Part shown: in pieces, positions 4,666-5,554 of the stretch
Layout of the letters: every line of letters starts with the position of its first letter
How positions within the stretch are numbered: position 1 is the stretch's first letter
From: JAXHUH01 sp034211175
GTDB lineage: Bacteria > Actinomycetota > Acidimicrobiia > Acidimicrobiales > CAIXPF01
Assembly (NCBI GenBank): GCA_034211175.1
Contig: JAXHUH010000105.1
Coordinates: forward strand, 1 to 5,554
DNA length: 5,554 bases
Reading direction: 5' to 3'
The notes under the pieces: generated by a model
Told to the model about the DNA's origin: nothing
The model's input: only the letters and a program-made list of their open reading frames with translations
The model's database searches: none
Translations under genes and position numbers: made by a program

Positions 4666-5502
4666 ATGGAGTTCAACCGGCTGGTCGGCACGCGCCGCAG
4701 CATCCGCTACTTCCAGACCTGGAAGCCCGTCGAGAAGGACAAGATCCAGCGCATCCTCGAAGCGACCCGCTGGACCAGCTGCCCGGGCAACCTCCAGCCG
4801 TGGCGAGCCGTCGTCGTCTACCGCGACGAGCTGTCGGAGGACGACCGCGAGGCCCTGCTGAAGGCCGACAACTGGCAGGGCGCCCACGTCCAGGCCCCGG
4901 TGTGGATCTACTGGTTCGGCGACCTGGCCGCCGCCCGGCCCGACTCGTTCGTGCGCAACACGATCCAGCTCCTCGACGTCGGTGCCATCCCCGCCGCCTA
5001 CGGGTGGGCCAAGGACACGATCGTCGCCGCCATCGACGGCGGTGAGGAGACGCCGGAGGGCATGGCGTCGATCCAGGAGATCCTCCACGACATGCCGCCG
5101 GAGGTGTCGCAGGCGATGGCCCACGGCGAGACCGTCGGGGCGTGCGCCATCGCCACGCTCGCCGCAGTGAACGCCGGGCTGGGCACGTGCCTCCACACGG
5201 TCGGGCGGCCGTCGCAGGTCGAGAAGGTCAAGCAGGTCCTCGGGGTGCCCGAGAGCTGGATCCCGGTGTGGAACCAGCTCGTCGGCTACCCGGCCGAGAG
5301 CCCCGAGGCCGGTGGCCAGCGCCCCCGCATGCCGTTCGAGGAGACGTTCTTCTCGATGCGCTACGGCACCCCGTTCGAGCGCGACGAGCAGGTCGTCGAC
5401 GAGCTGACCGAGGAGGGCCTCCTCCAGGCCCAGGCGCCGCTGCCGGGACGCGACGAGGAGCTGCGGTTCCTGGCCCGCATGTACGGCTACCCCGAGGAGT
5501 GA
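4666..5502 (+). CDS. Nitroreductase-family FMN-dependent oxidoreductase
   Basis: Predicted cytoplasmic flavoenzyme of 278 residues, the class that uses NAD(P)H and FMN to reduce nitroaromatics, quinones or related acceptors. The N-terminal RRSIRYF (10-16) is the usual FMN-phosphate-binding segment. SCPGNLQPWR (38-47) is the classic flavin-contacting loop with Asn42, Gln44 and Pro45. AVNAGLGTCLHTVGRPSQVEKVKQVLGVPE (split around 168-196) is the second FMN-binding region and following helix, and WIPVWNQLVGYPAE (198-211) is the typical closing strand. It is longer than the common 200-220 residues: there is added helical sequence between about 85 and 150 and a C-terminal extension after about 212 rich in Glu and Arg, which may form a dimer lid. 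The substrate cannot be read from sequence. It is transcribed alone, with inverted repeats upstream and a strong hairpin downstream. Confidence 0.92.
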   Translation: MEFNRLVGTRRSIRYFQTWKPVEKDKIQRILEATRWTSCPGNLQPWRAVVVYRDELSEDDREALLKADNWQGAHVQAPVWIYWFGDLAAARPDSFVRNTIQLLDVGAIPAAYGWAKDTIVAAIDGGEETPEGMASIQEILHDMPPEVSQAMAHGETVGACAIATLAAVNAGLGTCLHTVGRPSQVEKVKQVLGVPESWIPVWNQLVGYPAESPEAGGQRPRMPFEETFFSMRYGTPFERDEQVVDELTEEGLLQAQAPLPGRDEELRFLARMYGYPEE

Positions 5503-5528
5503 CGAACCCACCCCGTGGCCCCCGGCCG

Positions 5529-5553
5529 GCCCGGCACCGCTGCGGTGCCGGGC
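5529..5553 (+). terminator. Strong hairpin after the nitroreductase gene, likely terminator
   Basis: GCCCGGCACCG (5529-5539) pairs perfectly with CGGTGCCGGGC (5543-5553) around the loop CTG, an 11-bp stem starting 27 nt after the stop. The window ends one base later, so a following T-tract cannot be judged. A gene converging from the right could share it. Confidence 0.7.
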
Positions 5554-5554
5554 G

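Noticed and set aside
4609..5511. Minus-strand open frame of 300 codons across the nitroreductase
   Set aside because: It is the antisense shadow of a clear nitroreductase; Leu/Arg/Gly-rich with no domain.

Overview
The window is GC-rich DNA with tightly packed genes, strong G/C preference at third codon positions, GTG starts and one likely leaderless start. This fits a high-GC Gram-positive bacterium (Actinomycetota). The lineage could be Acidimicrobiia or a relative, but that is inference from codon use and gene content, not a marker gene.

Layout. The left 3.27 kb is read on the minus strand and holds two gene pairs. In transcription order these are: a cytoplasmic six-bladed BNR/Asp-box beta-propeller protein (3266 to 2172); a MoaD/ThiS-type ubiquitin-like protein ending in Gly-Gly, overlapping it by 4 nt (2175 to 1852); a 107-nt gap holding a paired 9-bp direct repeat; a secreted, lysine-free, acidic, Thr/Pro-rich protein built on an (I/V)DDL repeat with a Cys-rich C-terminus (1744 to 872); and, 29 nt later, an L,D-transpeptidase (YkuD) lipoprotein that runs off the left edge (842 to 1). 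A divergent intergenic region (3267-3432) separates this block from two plus-strand genes. These are a two-domain Nudix hydrolase whose second Nudix box is degenerate (3433-4398) and an FMN-dependent nitroreductase-family protein (4666-5502). A 267-bp intergenic region with several inverted repeats lies between them. A perfect 11-bp GC-rich hairpin lies just after the nitroreductase.

How the genes may work together. The propeller/MoaD-like pair is translationally coupled, so the two products probably act together; no MoaE, ThiF or ThiG partner is visible. The (I/V)DDL protein and the L,D-transpeptidase both carry export signals and are probably co-transcribed, which suggests a shared job at the cell envelope, perhaps wall modification or attachment. 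The Nudix and nitroreductase genes look like independent units. The least familiar item is the (I/V)DDL-repeat protein with its transpeptidase neighbour. I see no rRNA, tRNA, CRISPR array, insertion sequence or phage gene.
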